The translations under genes and the position numbers were made by a program. DNA of 64,000 nt from Rhizobium leguminosarum (lineage in GTDB: Bacteria > Pseudomonadota > Alphaproteobacteria > Rhizobiales > Rhizobiaceae). The notes below the pieces were generated by a model, which saw nothing but the letters and a program-made list of their open reading frames with translations, was not told the DNA's origin and did no database searches. Of this stretch, positions 45,630 through 53,682 are shown in pieces; the first letter of the stretch is position 1, and every line of letters starts with the position of its first letter. Location: assembly GCF_017876795.1 (NCBI RefSeq), contig NZ_JAGIOR010000001.1, positions 1,824,501-1,888,500 of the forward strand. Reading direction: 5' to 3'.

Positions 45630-46790
45630 TCAGCGCTGGGGATCGGCGATGATCGCCGTTACCCGGTCGGCAAGGCTGACGCGATCGTTCGGGCTCTTTT
45701 CCGCAGCCTCCGCGAGAAGCGTGCGGATCGGTGATGAGGGACCCTCGTTGAGTGCGGTCAGCGCCACCATGTTGGCGGCGATCGAGGCGATCTCCTCGCG
45801 GATCGCGCCATCGTGTCCGGGTACGGCGTTTGCCTTTTGCAGGCGCTCGGCAAGGGCGGCGCTACGTTTGCGGACATCCTGGCCGATCTCAGCCGTGACA
45901 ACGGCGGCGTCGCGCGTGGATGTCGTCGCGTCTTCGGCCGCCAATTCCACCGGCAGCTCCGCGGCCATCCCGGCAAGACCGGCGTCGCGCAGCACGCGGT
46001 TGACTTTGCGGATCTCGGCATTGGCGGTCTTCAACTGCTCCTTCAACTTGACGATCTCCTGCTGGCGGCGAGCGACCAGGGTTTCCTTTTCGGCGGCGGA
46101 AGCGCTGTCGCGCGCGGCCTTATCCTCCAGACGAATCACCGTGTGCTGCTGCTGCGTCAGTTTCTGTTCGGCATCCTTGGCGCGCTTCTGCAGCAGGTTG
46201 ACGTCCTGGCGCAACGTGTCTCGTTCATCGCGGAGCGCGTTGGCGCGGAATTTTAGGCTCTCCGCCTCGGTCTCACGAGCAGCCAGATCGATTCTCAGTC
46301 CATCGGTCTGTTCGCCGAGCTTGCTCAGCCGTGTCCTCATCGTCGCTAACTCGCTCTCCTTGTTGGCGACGGACTGTTCGGCAATATGCAGATTGGTCTT
46401 CAACTGGCTGATGTAATTCTCGTCCTTGCGCAGATGCGAGCGCTGCTCGGCGGCTTCGACATGCATCTCGCCGATCTGGGCCTGCAATTCGCTGATCTCG
46501 GCGGCAAGCCTGCCGGCATCGACGGCAAGCGCGTCGTGGCGAAGCTGGAACGACAGGGATTTCTCGCGCTCACGCAGAAGGTCCTGGGCGGTCCGGGCAT
46601 TTTCAGCGGCATAGAGCGCGCGCACCATATCCTTCTGGGCGCGAACCTCCTGCGGGCTCAGCGGCATGGTCGCCTTCAGGCGGTTCTCGGTATACCAGAC
46701 AATACGGCGGTGAACGGCGGGCGAGACCAGAAAAACGAGGAAGGCCGCGGTCAGGAAGCCCAATCCGAACAAGAGAGCATATTCGATCAC
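45630..46790 (-). CDS. membrane-anchored coiled-coil protein, function unknown
   Basis: A 386-aa protein with one N-terminal span (MIEYALLFGLGFLTAAFLVFLV), then VHRRIVWYTENRLKATMPLS. A long heptad-rich coiled coil follows over residues about 75-270, with many Gln, Glu, Leu and Ala (LRKDENYISQLKTNLHIAEQ). The C-terminal 110 residues are less coiled (LPVELAAEDATTSTRD, then EEIASIAANMVALTALNEG). It resembles conserved hypothetical proteins of rhizobia. A structural or scaffolding role at the inner membrane is inference. Confidence 0.78.
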   Translation of the reverse strand: MIEYALLFGLGFLTAAFLVFLVSPAVHRRIVWYTENRLKATMPLSPQEVRAQKDMVRALYAAENARTAQDLLREREKSLSFQLRHDALAVDAGRLAAEISELQAQIGEMHVEAAEQRSHLRKDENYISQLKTNLHIAEQSVANKESELATMRTRLSKLGEQTDGLRIDLAARETEAESLKFRANALRDERDTLRQDVNLLQKRAKDAEQKLTQQQHTVIRLEDKAARDSASAAEKETLVARRQQEIVKLKEQLKTANAEIRKVNRVLRDAGLAGMAAELPVELAAEDATTSTRDAAVVTAEIGQDVRKRSAALAERLQKANAVPGHDGAIREEIASIAANMVALTALNEGPSSPIRTLLAEAAEKSPNDRVSLADRVTAIIADPQR

Positions 46791-46905
46791 GGCGCGGCCA
46801 TCGATTCGAAGGTTGATACGGGTTCAGCCGCGATGATTAAGCACGCACGATACACATGGCAAGGCCGCTGATGCCGGCGGGGCGGATTCCAGCGGCTTTA
46901 CGGTC

Positions 46906-47493
46906 TCAGAAGGGGTTCCAGGTCGGCGCCTGGGTGATCTTGAGATAGCCGACATTGATACCCAGGCGAGCGCCAACGCCGGTGCGGATCGGCACGACAA
47001 GGACGTCATTGTTCTTGAGCAGCGTCATGCCGAAGCCGGCGATCACATAGGCCGAGCCGCTGACGCCGCCGAACCGGGCATAGATACCGTTGACGGAGGG
47101 CAGGTCGTAGACCAGCATCATCACGCGTGAGCCCTGGCCGCCGTAATCGAGACCGAGCGAGGGACCTTGCCAGTAGAGATTATGTTCGCCGGCGTTCTTG
47201 GTGTTCAACTGACCTTCGCCGTAGGTAAGACCGGCGATGAAGGCGCCACCGCCCTCCTGTCCAAGGATGTAGCCATTTGGCAGGCCGTATTTCTGGAAGG
47301 CACTCTCGACGACTTTGGCAAGTCCGCCGCTGGTGGAGCCGAAGAAGGAGTGGCCGGCGTCGACGATTTCCTGGATCGTGTACTGGCCGTTGTCCTGGGC
47401 GGAGGCAGGTCCGGCAACCATCAGCGAGGAGAAGACGAGGGCCGAAAGCAACCTGCAGAAGCCGATGAATCGGTGCGGAAATCGAGGGCGCAT
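46906..47493 (-). CDS. eipA: DUF1134 periplasmic envelope protein (EipA-like)
   Basis: A 195-aa exported protein. The ATG at 47493 gives the signal peptide RFIGFCRLLSALVFSSLMVAGPASA before QDNGQYTIQEIVDAG. The rest, including GLAKVVESAFQKYGLPNGYI, GPSLGLDYGGQGSRVMMLVYDL and VGARLGINVGYLKITQAPTWNPF, fits DUF1134. The Brucella member, EipA, is a small periplasmic beta-barrel needed for envelope stress resistance. It is divergent from chpT, and as I recall the same neighbourhood occurs in Brucella and Sinorhizobium. Symbol given by family and synteny. Confidence 0.8.
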   Translation of the reverse strand: MRPRFPHRFIGFCRLLSALVFSSLMVAGPASAQDNGQYTIQEIVDAGHSFFGSTSGGLAKVVESAFQKYGLPNGYILGQEGGGAFIAGLTYGEGQLNTKNAGEHNLYWQGPSLGLDYGGQGSRVMMLVYDLPSVNGIYARFGGVSGSAYVIAGFGMTLLKNNDVLVVPIRTGVGARLGINVGYLKITQAPTWNPF

Positions 47494-47687
47494 GGTGTCA
47501 TCCGTTCGTCGTTTGGCTGGAGCGGGCAACCGCTCGCGGCGATTGGTGCATTTTGCGCCGATGATCTTAACAATCGGTTTACCAAATATGGTGTCATTAT
47601 GGCACCGAGTACGATCGCAAACTTCGCGCAATTTTGATGAAGCATATTCCCGGGCGCAATGAAATTGCTGCCCCTCAGGAGACGATG

Positions 47688-48335
47688 ATGTCCAAGAACC
47701 TTAATCTCACCTTGGCCGGTCCGGATCTGGCCGCGCTTCTTTGCAGCCGCGTTTGCCACGATGTCATCTCACCAGTCGGTGCGATCAATAACGGGCTGGA
47801 GCTCCTGGATGAGGGTGGTGCCGATGCCGATGCGATGGACCTGATCCGCACCAGCGCGCTCAACGCCTCCGTCCGCCTGAAATTCGCACGCCTCGCCTTC
47901 GGCGCTTCGGGTTCTGTCGGCGCCTCGATCGACACCGGCGAGGCCGAACGTGCGGCCAAGGATTTTGCCGTCGCCGAGAAGAAGACCGAAGTGATCTGGA
48001 ACGGGCCGCGCGCCATCGTCGCCAAGAATCGTGTCAAGCTGCTGCTCAACCTCTTTCTGGTTGCCTATTCCGCAATTCCGCGCGGCGGCGTGCTCGAGGT
48101 AACGCTCGAGAACCCCGAGTTCGATGCCAAGTTCAAGCTCACGGCCAAAGGCAAACTGATGCGCTTGCCGCCGAAATTCGTCGAGATATCGACCGGCACG
48201 ATCGAGGAGGCGATCGACGCTCATTCGATCCAGCCCTATTACACCGTGCTTCTGGCGCAGGAGTGCGGAATGACGCTTGATCACAGCGCCAGCCCCGAAG
48301 AGCTGGTGTTCACTGCGGTAGCCGCTGTTGCCTGA
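47688..48335 (+). CDS. chpT: histidine phosphotransferase ChpT
   Basis: A 215-aa phosphotransfer protein that passes phosphate from CckA to CtrA and CpdR. The phosphorylated histidine lies in LCSRVCHDVISPVGAINNGLELL near the N-terminus. The C-terminal half is a degenerate histidine-kinase ATPase-like domain (VKLLLNLFLVAYSAIPRGGVLEV) that does not bind ATP in known members. I use the second of two tandem ATGs (47688), which is six bases from AGGAG. It sits between eipA and a single-domain receiver, close to ctrA. Confidence 0.9.
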   Translation: MSKNLNLTLAGPDLAALLCSRVCHDVISPVGAINNGLELLDEGGADADAMDLIRTSALNASVRLKFARLAFGASGSVGASIDTGEAERAAKDFAVAEKKTEVIWNGPRAIVAKNRVKLLLNLFLVAYSAIPRGGVLEVTLENPEFDAKFKLTAKGKLMRLPPKFVEISTGTIEEAIDAHSIQPYYTVLLAQECGMTLDHSASPEELVFTAVAAVA

Positions 48336-48455
48336 TTTCGGAACGAGGGCGGGTGTACGCGCCCGTCCGGTAACGATTCCTTAGCCTGATGGACCTATCC
48401 TCCAGGGTTGTAAGAGGCCTCTTGCTGCGACGAATGCGGGGGCAAAGGAGCGCCC

Positions 48456-48818
48456 ATGCAAAGGTTCATGATCACCGACAATTCGGATATCGTCCGCAAG
48501 GTCGGCAAGCGCATTCTCTCTGAACTCGACTTTCTCGTCAGCGAGGCCTCCAACGCCGGCGAAGCACTGCAGCGCTGCCAGGCGGAGCTGCCGGAATATC
48601 TAGTCGTCGATTCCGGCATGGAAGGCGCTCTCGACCTCATCGCCGCCATCCGCGCCATGGACGGCGGCAAAGAGGTCAAGATCTACTACTGCGTCGTCGA
48701 GGCGGATCTGAAGAAGCTGATGGCGGGCAAACGGGCCGGTGCCACCGACTTCCTGCTGAAGCCGTTCGATCGCAAGATCTTGACCGCCGTCTTCGGAAAC
48801 CGCGCGATCGCTGCCTGA
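48456..48818 (+). CDS. single-domain response regulator with atypical receiver residues
   Basis: A 120-aa stand-alone receiver. The phospho-acceptor Asp is D52 (YLVVDSGMEG) and the conserved Lys is in FLLKPF. The usual pair of acidic residues after strand 1 reads TD (MITDNSD) instead of DD, and the Thr/Ser expected after strand 4 is replaced (IYYCVVEADL). It may thus be weakly phosphorylated or work as a binding partner. Its position between chpT and ctrA, also seen as I recall in Sinorhizobium, suggests a role in the CckA-ChpT-CtrA relay. It is not CpdR or DivK by sequence. Confidence 0.8.
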   Translation: MQRFMITDNSDIVRKVGKRILSELDFLVSEASNAGEALQRCQAELPEYLVVDSGMEGALDLIAAIRAMDGGKEVKIYYCVVEADLKKLMAGKRAGATDFLLKPFDRKILTAVFGNRAIAA

Positions 48819-48966
48819 CGGCAGGTCTCTCCCCATGCAGCATGATGCCGAAAGTGCAAGCACGTTCGGCCGCCAATACTGTTTTTCCTTGTTCGAGATG
48901 TCGGAATTTTGTGCCGATCCAGCCCCCAGATCCTCTGTATCAGGCGGTTTCTCACTGCAGGCAGAA

Positions 48967-49001
48967 ACGAAAAATCCCGCCGGAAGGGCGGGATTTTCGT
49001 T
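48967..49001. terminator. bidirectional terminator between the receiver gene and ctrA
   Basis: AAAATCCCGCC (48971-48981) pairs with GGCGGGATTTT (48987-48997) around loop GGAAG. It has an A-run on the left and a T-run on the right, so it can stop transcription from both convergent genes. Confidence 0.85.
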
Positions 49002-49024
49002 GTCCGATAAGGGGGATCGGAAAA

Positions 49025-49726
49025 TCAGGCGGTTTCGGCGTATTCGGCACCATCCGGCTCGCGCAGAACGTAGCCACGGCCCCAGACGGTCTCGATGTAG
49101 TTGGCGCCGCCGGCGGCGTTGGCAAGCTTCTTGCGGAGCTTACAGATGAAGACGTCGATGATCTTCAGTTCCGGCTCGTCCATGCCGCCATAAAGGTGGT
49201 TCAGGAACATTTCCTTGGTGAGGGTGGTACCCTTGCGGAGCGAAAGCAGCTCCAGCATCTGGTATTCTTTGCCCGTCAGGTGGACACGCTGGCCGCCGAC
49301 TTCAACAGTCTTGGCGTCGAGATTGACGATCAGTTCGCCGGTCATGATGACCGACTGGGCGTGGCCCTTGGAGCGGCGGACGATGGCGTGGATGCGGGCG
49401 ACGAGCTCGTCCTTGTGGAAGGGCTTGGTCATGTAGTCGTCAGCGCCGAAGCCGAGGCCGCGAACCTTGTCTTCGATGCCGGCCATCCCCGACAGAATAA
49501 GGATCGGTGTCTTGACCTTGGACAGCCGAAGCGTGCGAAGCACTTCATATCCGGACATGTCGGGCAGGTTCAGATCGAGAAGGATGATGTCATAATCATA
49601 CAGCTTGCCCAGATCGACGCCTTCTTCACCGAGATCGGTGGTATAAACATTAAAACTTTCTGATTTCAGCATCAACTCGATGCTCTGCGCCGTCGCGCTA
49701 TCATCCTCGATGAGAAGTACCCGCAT
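49025..49726 (-). CDS. ctrA: cell-cycle master regulator CtrA
   Basis: A 233-aa OmpR-type response regulator controlling cell division, flagella and replication timing. The receiver starts [20 protein letters not shown], with phospho-Asp in [27 protein letters not shown] sequence and Lys in [13 protein letters not shown]. The DNA-binding winged helix includes [20 protein letters not shown] and [13 protein letters not shown], almost identical to known CtrA. The ATG at 49726 follows AAAGGGGAT. The 435-base upstream gap is AT-rich, with clustered GANTC sites and a partial CtrA box. Confidence 0.97.
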   Translation of the reverse strand: MRVLLIEDDSATAQSIELMLKSESFNVYTTDLGEEGVDLGKLYDYDIILLDLNLPDMSGYEVLRTLRLSKVKTPILILSGMAGIEDKVRGLGFGADDYMTKPFHKDELVARIHAIVRRSKGHAQSVIMTGELIVNLDAKTVEVGGQRVHLTGKEYQMLELLSLRKGTTLTKEMFLNHLYGGMDEPELKIIDVFICKLRKKLANAAGGANYIETVWGRGYVLREPDGAEYAETA

Positions 49727-50161
49727 AATTATCCCCTTTACCGCCGCCGAAAGGTGGTCTGGCCCCCTACACGATACCGAACACGCTACGTGATTTGGAA
49801 GCTGCCATGAAATGGTTAACAAATTCTAATTCACTCTGGCAAGGAGTATCGAATTTATTAAATATTTTTTCCATTTCTCTGTTTTCCAATAGGAATCTCA
49901 AATGACGCTCCTAAGCTTTAACATTAGGAAAAGGCGCTAAGTGATTCATCCGACTCGCCAATGAAAAGGTTCGAACTTCATGCCGCGGCATTTACCGACC
50001 CTTAAATCATCTGGCCTATCATTAACGATGCCCGTAAACGAAAGGTTACCAGCGGTAGGTATTTGTTAATATCGCAGGAAATTTTTTAGCAAACCGTGTC
50101 AAAGCGGCGCGCAGGGCGGTTTCAAGTTGAGCCGGGGTCTCGCATCACGGGAGTAATGCGT
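49727..50161. promoter_or_regulatory. divergent control region of ctrA and fliJ-like gene
   Basis: This gap of 435 bases is clearly AT-richer than its surroundings. It has three GANTC sites (CcrM methylation targets) at 49893-49897, 49943-49947 and 49952-49956. A CtrA-like half site with perfect TTAAC and a weaker partner at seven-base spacing lies around 49806-49822, near the ctrA start. Several TTAA half sites are scattered to 50075. Known ctrA promoters in this class are methylation- and CtrA-controlled. Confidence 0.5.
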
Positions 50162-50512
50162 ATGAAGTCGCGAGAGAGTCTCGTTCGCCTGAAAGAGTTT
50201 CAGGTGAACGAAAAACGACGTCAATTGCAGCAGTTGCAGATGATGATGTCCGAATTCGAACGAATGACGAAGGATCTGGAAAGCCAGATCGTCGTCGAGG
50301 AAAAGAAGTCCGGTATCTCAGATCCGAATCACTTTGCTTATCCGACCTTCGCCAAGGCCGCGCGTCAGCGGGCCGATAACCTGCAGGTTTCGATCAAGGA
50401 ACTGAAGATGCAGGAAGAGACGCTGGAAATGGCGCTCGAGGAGATGCAGGCGGAATATGCAAGAGCGACGGCGCTGGAAGAGCGTGACAGCGGAGCCCGC
50501 GCAAGGGCGTAA
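50162..50512 (+). CDS. fliJ: FliJ-like flagellar export chaperone (coiled coil)
   Basis: A 116-aa coiled-coil protein. The ATG at 50162 is eight bases from GGGAG. The opening MKSRESLVRLKEFQVNEKRRQLQQLQMMM and the later ELKMQEETLEMALEEMQAEYARA have the heptad pattern and size of FliJ, the stalk component of the flagellar export ATPase. No other flagellar gene is close by. Adjacency to ctrA, the flagellar master regulator, supports the call, but coiled coils match easily, so I hold it moderately. Confidence 0.65.
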   Translation: MKSRESLVRLKEFQVNEKRRQLQQLQMMMSEFERMTKDLESQIVVEEKKSGISDPNHFAYPTFAKAARQRADNLQVSIKELKMQEETLEMALEEMQAEYARATALEERDSGARARA

Positions 50513-50518
50513 GAACGG

Positions 50519-50540
50519 AGGGCGCCGACTTCGGCGCCCT
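50519..50540 (+). terminator. hairpin after the fliJ-like gene
   Basis: AGGGCGCCG pairs with CGGCGCCCT around ACTT, six bases after the stop codon. There is no T-run directly after it; a second hairpin with a T-run follows at 50559-50599. Confidence 0.6.
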
Positions 50541-50558
50541 GGCGATCGCCACTGAGAA

Positions 50559-50599
50559 GCCATGCATGATGGGCGCGCTGTCCGTCATACATGGCTTTT
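50559..50599 (+). terminator. second terminator hairpin after the fliJ-like gene
   Basis: GCCATGCATGA (50559-50569) pairs with TCATACATGGC (50585-50595) with one G-U pair and a 15-nt loop, followed by TTTT. Confidence 0.6.
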
Positions 50600-50654
50600 G
50601 GTGTTTTCGCCGTCTGAAGTGTCGTCCGCCTAAAGCCGCCGCTTCAGGCTAGAA

Positions 50655-50933
50655 TCAGTTCACCACATCCTGCCATTCCGGATGGCGCTGCGCCTGCGCC
50701 TTGAAGAAAGGGCACAGCGGTATGATCTTCCAGCCGCCGGTTCGGGCTGCCTCCACGGCATGAAGCGCCAATGCCTGGCCGACACCCTTGCCGCGTAGCG
50801 CATCGGGTACAGCCGTATGGTCGATGATGATAAGCTTCGGCGATGCGCGCGAATAGGTCATCTCCGCCGCATGCCCTTCGACCTCAGCCGCATAGCGGCC
50901 GCCGGAGGCGCCTTCTTCGTTTCGAATGTCCAT
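50655..50933 (-). CDS. small GNAT-like N-acetyltransferase (YjdJ type)
   Basis: A 92-aa minimal GNAT-fold protein with AAGGAGAG before its ATG at 50933. It has the family pattern KLIIIDHTAVPDALRGKGVGQALALHAVEAAR (acetyl-CoA loop RGKGVG) and WKIIPLCPFFKAQAQRHPEW, where the Cys is conserved in these small members. Substrate unknown. Divergent from the PqiA-like gene. Confidence 0.82.
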   Translation of the reverse strand: MDIRNEEGASGGRYAAEVEGHAAEMTYSRASPKLIIIDHTAVPDALRGKGVGQALALHAVEAARTGGWKIIPLCPFFKAQAQRHPEWQDVVN

Positions 50934-51067
50934 TGTCTCTCCTTGCAACCAGATATGGTGATAGGCGACCGTGACACGGTCACACAGCCGTGCCAAGTCG
51001 GTGGCGCAGTTCTTTGGGGAGACGGAGTGTTCATGAAAAATGTCGGATCGATGCGGGGTTCAAGGCA

Positions 51068-51535
51068 ATGAGGGTGCTTTTGATGATCCGCCCCGTTCAT
51101 CTTGTGGCCGCGCCGTTCTTCCTGGCGCTCGGCCTCGTCCTGCCGCTGGTCCATTTCGAGACGCTGTATTTCTTCGACAGGACGCCGTCGCTCATCGAGA
51201 TCGTTATATCGCTGTGGCAAGGCGGGGATGGGCTGCTGGCGGCGATCGTCGCACTGGTTTCGATCCTGCTCCCGCTTCTGAAGATGATCGGCATTGCCGC
51301 GGAAGTGACGACTGCCGGCGGTGGGGCCGGCAGCCTGTTCTATCGTCGCGTCGTGCCGCATCTGTCCAAGTGGTCAATGATGGACGTGCTGCTGGTCGCG
51401 ATCGTCATTGCGGCGGCGAAGACAACGGGGCTGGCGAATGCCTTCACGCAACCCGGTCTCTGGTGCTACGCGGCCTCGTCAATGATTTCGGGCCTTCTTC
51501 ATTCCCTGACGGGAGATGCGTCCGGCCCGAAATAG
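51068..51535 (+). CDS. paraquat-inducible protein A (PqiA) domain membrane protein
   Basis: A 155-aa inner-membrane protein with four predicted spans: LVAAPFFLALGLVLPLV, LLAAIVALVSILLPLLKMIG, SMMDVLLVAIVIAAAK and a last weaker one. The spacing and the HLSKWSMMDVLLVA motif are those of a single PqiA domain. PqiA proteins work with MCE proteins in envelope lipid transport in other bacteria, but no MCE gene is nearby. It is a short one-domain version. The start at 51068 is likely, with 51083 as the alternative. Confidence 0.75.
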   Translation: MRVLLMIRPVHLVAAPFFLALGLVLPLVHFETLYFFDRTPSLIEIVISLWQGGDGLLAAIVALVSILLPLLKMIGIAAEVTTAGGGAGSLFYRRVVPHLSKWSMMDVLLVAIVIAAAKTTGLANAFTQPGLWCYAASSMISGLLHSLTGDASGPK

Positions 51536-51555
51536 ATGTCGATGATGGCGTGCGA

Positions 51556-51831
51556 TCAGTGGCGATATTGCTGGATGCGCGTGGTGCGCAGGCCGGCGAG
51601 GCCATGGCTGTTGATTGATGACTGCCAGGAGAGGAATTCTTCGACCGTGAGCGTATAACGCTCGCAGGCCTCTTCCAAGCTCAACAGGCCACCGCGAACA
51701 GCCGCGACAACCTCTGCCTTCCGACGGATCACCCAGCGCCGCGTATTGGGCGGCGGAAGATCCGCGATCGTCAGGGGGCTGCCATCGGGGCCGATGACAT
51801 ATTTTACTCGGGGACGTATCATTTCGGTCAT
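51556..51831 (-). CDS. sciP: SciP, CtrA inhibitor (DUF1153)
   Basis: A 91-aa helix-turn-helix protein. Segments such as RVKYVIGPDGSPLTIADLP, RRWVIRRKAEVVAAVRGGLL, SLEEACERYTLTVEEFLSW and HGLAGLRTTRIQQYRH are those of the DUF1153/SciP family, which in Caulobacter binds CtrA and blocks its activation of targets in early cell cycle. The start is the ATG at 51831. A near-perfect CtrA box lies 52-68 bases upstream. Being within 2 kb of ctrA strengthens the functional link. Confidence 0.88.
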   Translation of the reverse strand: MTEMIRPRVKYVIGPDGSPLTIADLPPPNTRRWVIRRKAEVVAAVRGGLLSLEEACERYTLTVEEFLSWQSSINSHGLAGLRTTRIQQYRH

Positions 51832-52956
51832 TGGACTCTCTACACAACGCAAGACCACGGACGCCACTCTAGCCTGCCACATTTAAGAATTGCCTAAACC
51901 CATCGTAAGACTTTGATAACAAATTTAGATGCCCCGGCCCGGCCGGTGGCCTGGGACGGCCATATGCGCACCGTCAACTTGTAGCGCCTGCAAATGGGGG
52001 CGGGCCGGATAAATAGGACTGATTTCCCGGGGTGGTCTTCGTAGTGCTGGGCATAACGTTGAGCGCAAAACATCGTCTCCGTTCTTCCCGCCGTGTCAGT
52101 CCAGCTCGCGTCTTTGATGCTTGGTTTCCTCGGGGTGCGGTGCAAAAGCCGTCTTTACCGATGCTCCGGCACGAAGCGTCTTGCTACCAGCGGCGAGGTT
52201 CGGCTGAAGCAGGCCATACGTGGTACGAAGATGAAAAGAAGTGAGCATGCGCGCGGCGATTGCATTGAGGATGCTGGATTTTCGCCTTCGCGAACCGGTC
52301 GCGCCGGGATCTCGCCGAACGGCGGCAAGGGGCGGCTCGGCGAGATGACAAAGCTTGCGGACTTCGATTTTTATCTTGCTGTCGGCTTTCCCGAGAGTCG
52401 ACCGCAGGGCTTTCATCGAAAACCGGTTGATCGGCAACTCGGGGAAAGCCTTGCCGGCTTTTACCGGACCGACCGTGACGAAGCGGACGATCGTGCCGAC
52501 CTTCTGTAAGGCGGGGGCGTTTGTGGGCGGCGTCGCCAAAAAAACGCCGCCCCAACCCGCTGTTTTCAGATGCCCACGCGAAGAATACCTTCGTCGTCGC
52601 CCTCGCATGACGCTGACCTGAAATAATACATCTTCACCTTCTCAGCCGGCTTTCCCATGTTCACAGGGGCTCAGGCGCTGATTACGGGTTGTATGGAGCT
52701 CTGGCCAAGGTTTCGCGCAGCTGCAGTTCGGAGGACAGTCGGTCGGCGAGGCTTACCCGGCGCGCCATCGAATGCCCGCGCTCGTCGGGGCCGGCAGAAG
52801 CAGCGACGAGCCACGATCATTCTCGGTCTCTCGTCGCACAGGTGGTGGGTTATTTGAAGAGCGCGGTGCGCAAGCCCGATTCGGTCGGCCGCATGCAGGC
52901 GGTCGCCAGAGCATTCCGGGACCGGCTGCTGAGGCAGCCAGTCCCTTTCACAAAGC
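51832..52956. other. about 1.1 kb without a supported gene, between sciP and pssA
   Basis: The left end carries the sciP promoter with a CtrA box at 51883-51899. Beyond it, frames of 80-170 codons occur on both strands but show no recognisable motif, poor ribosome sites and mutually overlapping frames. A possible 170-codon minus frame at 52096-52608 is the best of them and remains doubtful. A 9-bp inverted repeat GGGCGGCGT...ACGCCGCCC lies near 52525-52552. This may be decayed or regulatory DNA. Confidence 0.45.
51883..51899 (-). promoter_or_regulatory. CtrA-binding box upstream of sciP
   Basis: TTAA-GAATTGC-CTAAAC matches the full CtrA consensus TTAA-N7-TTAAC at eight of nine positions. It lies 52-68 bases before the sciP start codon, in keeping with CtrA activation of sciP known from Caulobacter. 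Confidence 0.6.
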
Positions 52957-53682
52957 TTAGAAACCTTTTCCGCGGGTCAGCTCCGACACGACGGTTCCGG
53001 CAATGATGCGGACATCCATCAGGATCGAAAAATTTCCGACATAATAGAGATCGCTGACGATGCGGGCACGCGCCTTGGCCGGACGATCGGTCGGGCCGCG
53101 CAGGCCGCGCATCTGGGCAAGACCCGTCATGCCGGGACGCATGGCGTGGCGCTGATGGTATTCTGGCACCAGCTCTTCGTAGAGCATGCCGCCGGCGCGC
53201 ATGCCGATTGCATGGCAGCGTGGGCCGACGACTGACATGTGACCCATCAGCACGTTCAGCAGCTGCGGCAGCTCATCAACGTTCGTGCGGCGCAGGATGG
53301 CGCCGACGCGGGTGATGCGCGGATCGTTCTTCACCGTCTGGGCAATACCCGAGACATCGCAGAGATCGGTGCGCATCGAGCGGAACTTGTAGACCTTGAT
53401 TGTCTTGCAGTTCTTGCCCCAGCGGGTCTGCTTGAAGAGCACAGGTCCCGGGCTGTCGAGCTTGATCAGCAAGGCGACGAACACAAGGAAAGGGGCGAGG
53501 ACGAGGAGGGCGCTCAACGACGAAACGATGTCGAACGCCCGCTTCAGGACGAGATCCATCCACGGCGCCTGCGGCGCATCGCTATGGATGACAGGGGTCT
53601 GGATCTTCGGGGTGGGCTGCTGGCGGCGGCTTGGCCTGAAGGACTCTGTCGAAATGCTGTTGTTTAGTTCCGTGATGCTCAA
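52957..53682 (-). CDS. pssA: exopolysaccharide undecaprenyl-phosphate glycosyl-1-phosphate transferase PssA
   Basis: A 241-aa bacterial sugar transferase that starts exopolysaccharide repeat units by placing glucose-1-phosphate on the lipid carrier. One membrane span ([24 protein letters not shown]) is followed by the diagnostic [49 protein letters not shown] and [15 protein letters not shown]. From the inner ATG (53559) the protein is 200 aa, the length I remember for Rhizobium Pss. The longer frame begins with a TTG at 53682. The following 740-base upstream gap and the pssB neighbour fit the known R. leguminosarum locus. Confidence 0.85.
   Translation of the reverse strand: MSITELNNSISTESFRPSRRQQPTPKIQTPVIHSDAPQAPWMDLVLKRAFDIVSSLSALLVLAPFLVFVALLIKLDSPGPVLFKQTRWGKNCKTIKVYKFRSMRTDLCDVSGIAQTVKNDPRITRVGAILRRTNVDELPQLLNVLMGHMSVVGPRCHAIGMRAGGMLYEELVPEYHQRHAMRPGMTGLAQMRGLRGPTDRPAKARARIVSDLYYVGNFSILMDVRIIAGTVVSELTRGKGF

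Noticed and set aside
52096..52608. 170-codon minus-strand frame between sciP and pssA
   Set aside because: No recognisable motif, an Arg-rich start, no clear ribosome site, and competing frames of similar length on the other strand. Kept as doubtful, not annotated.
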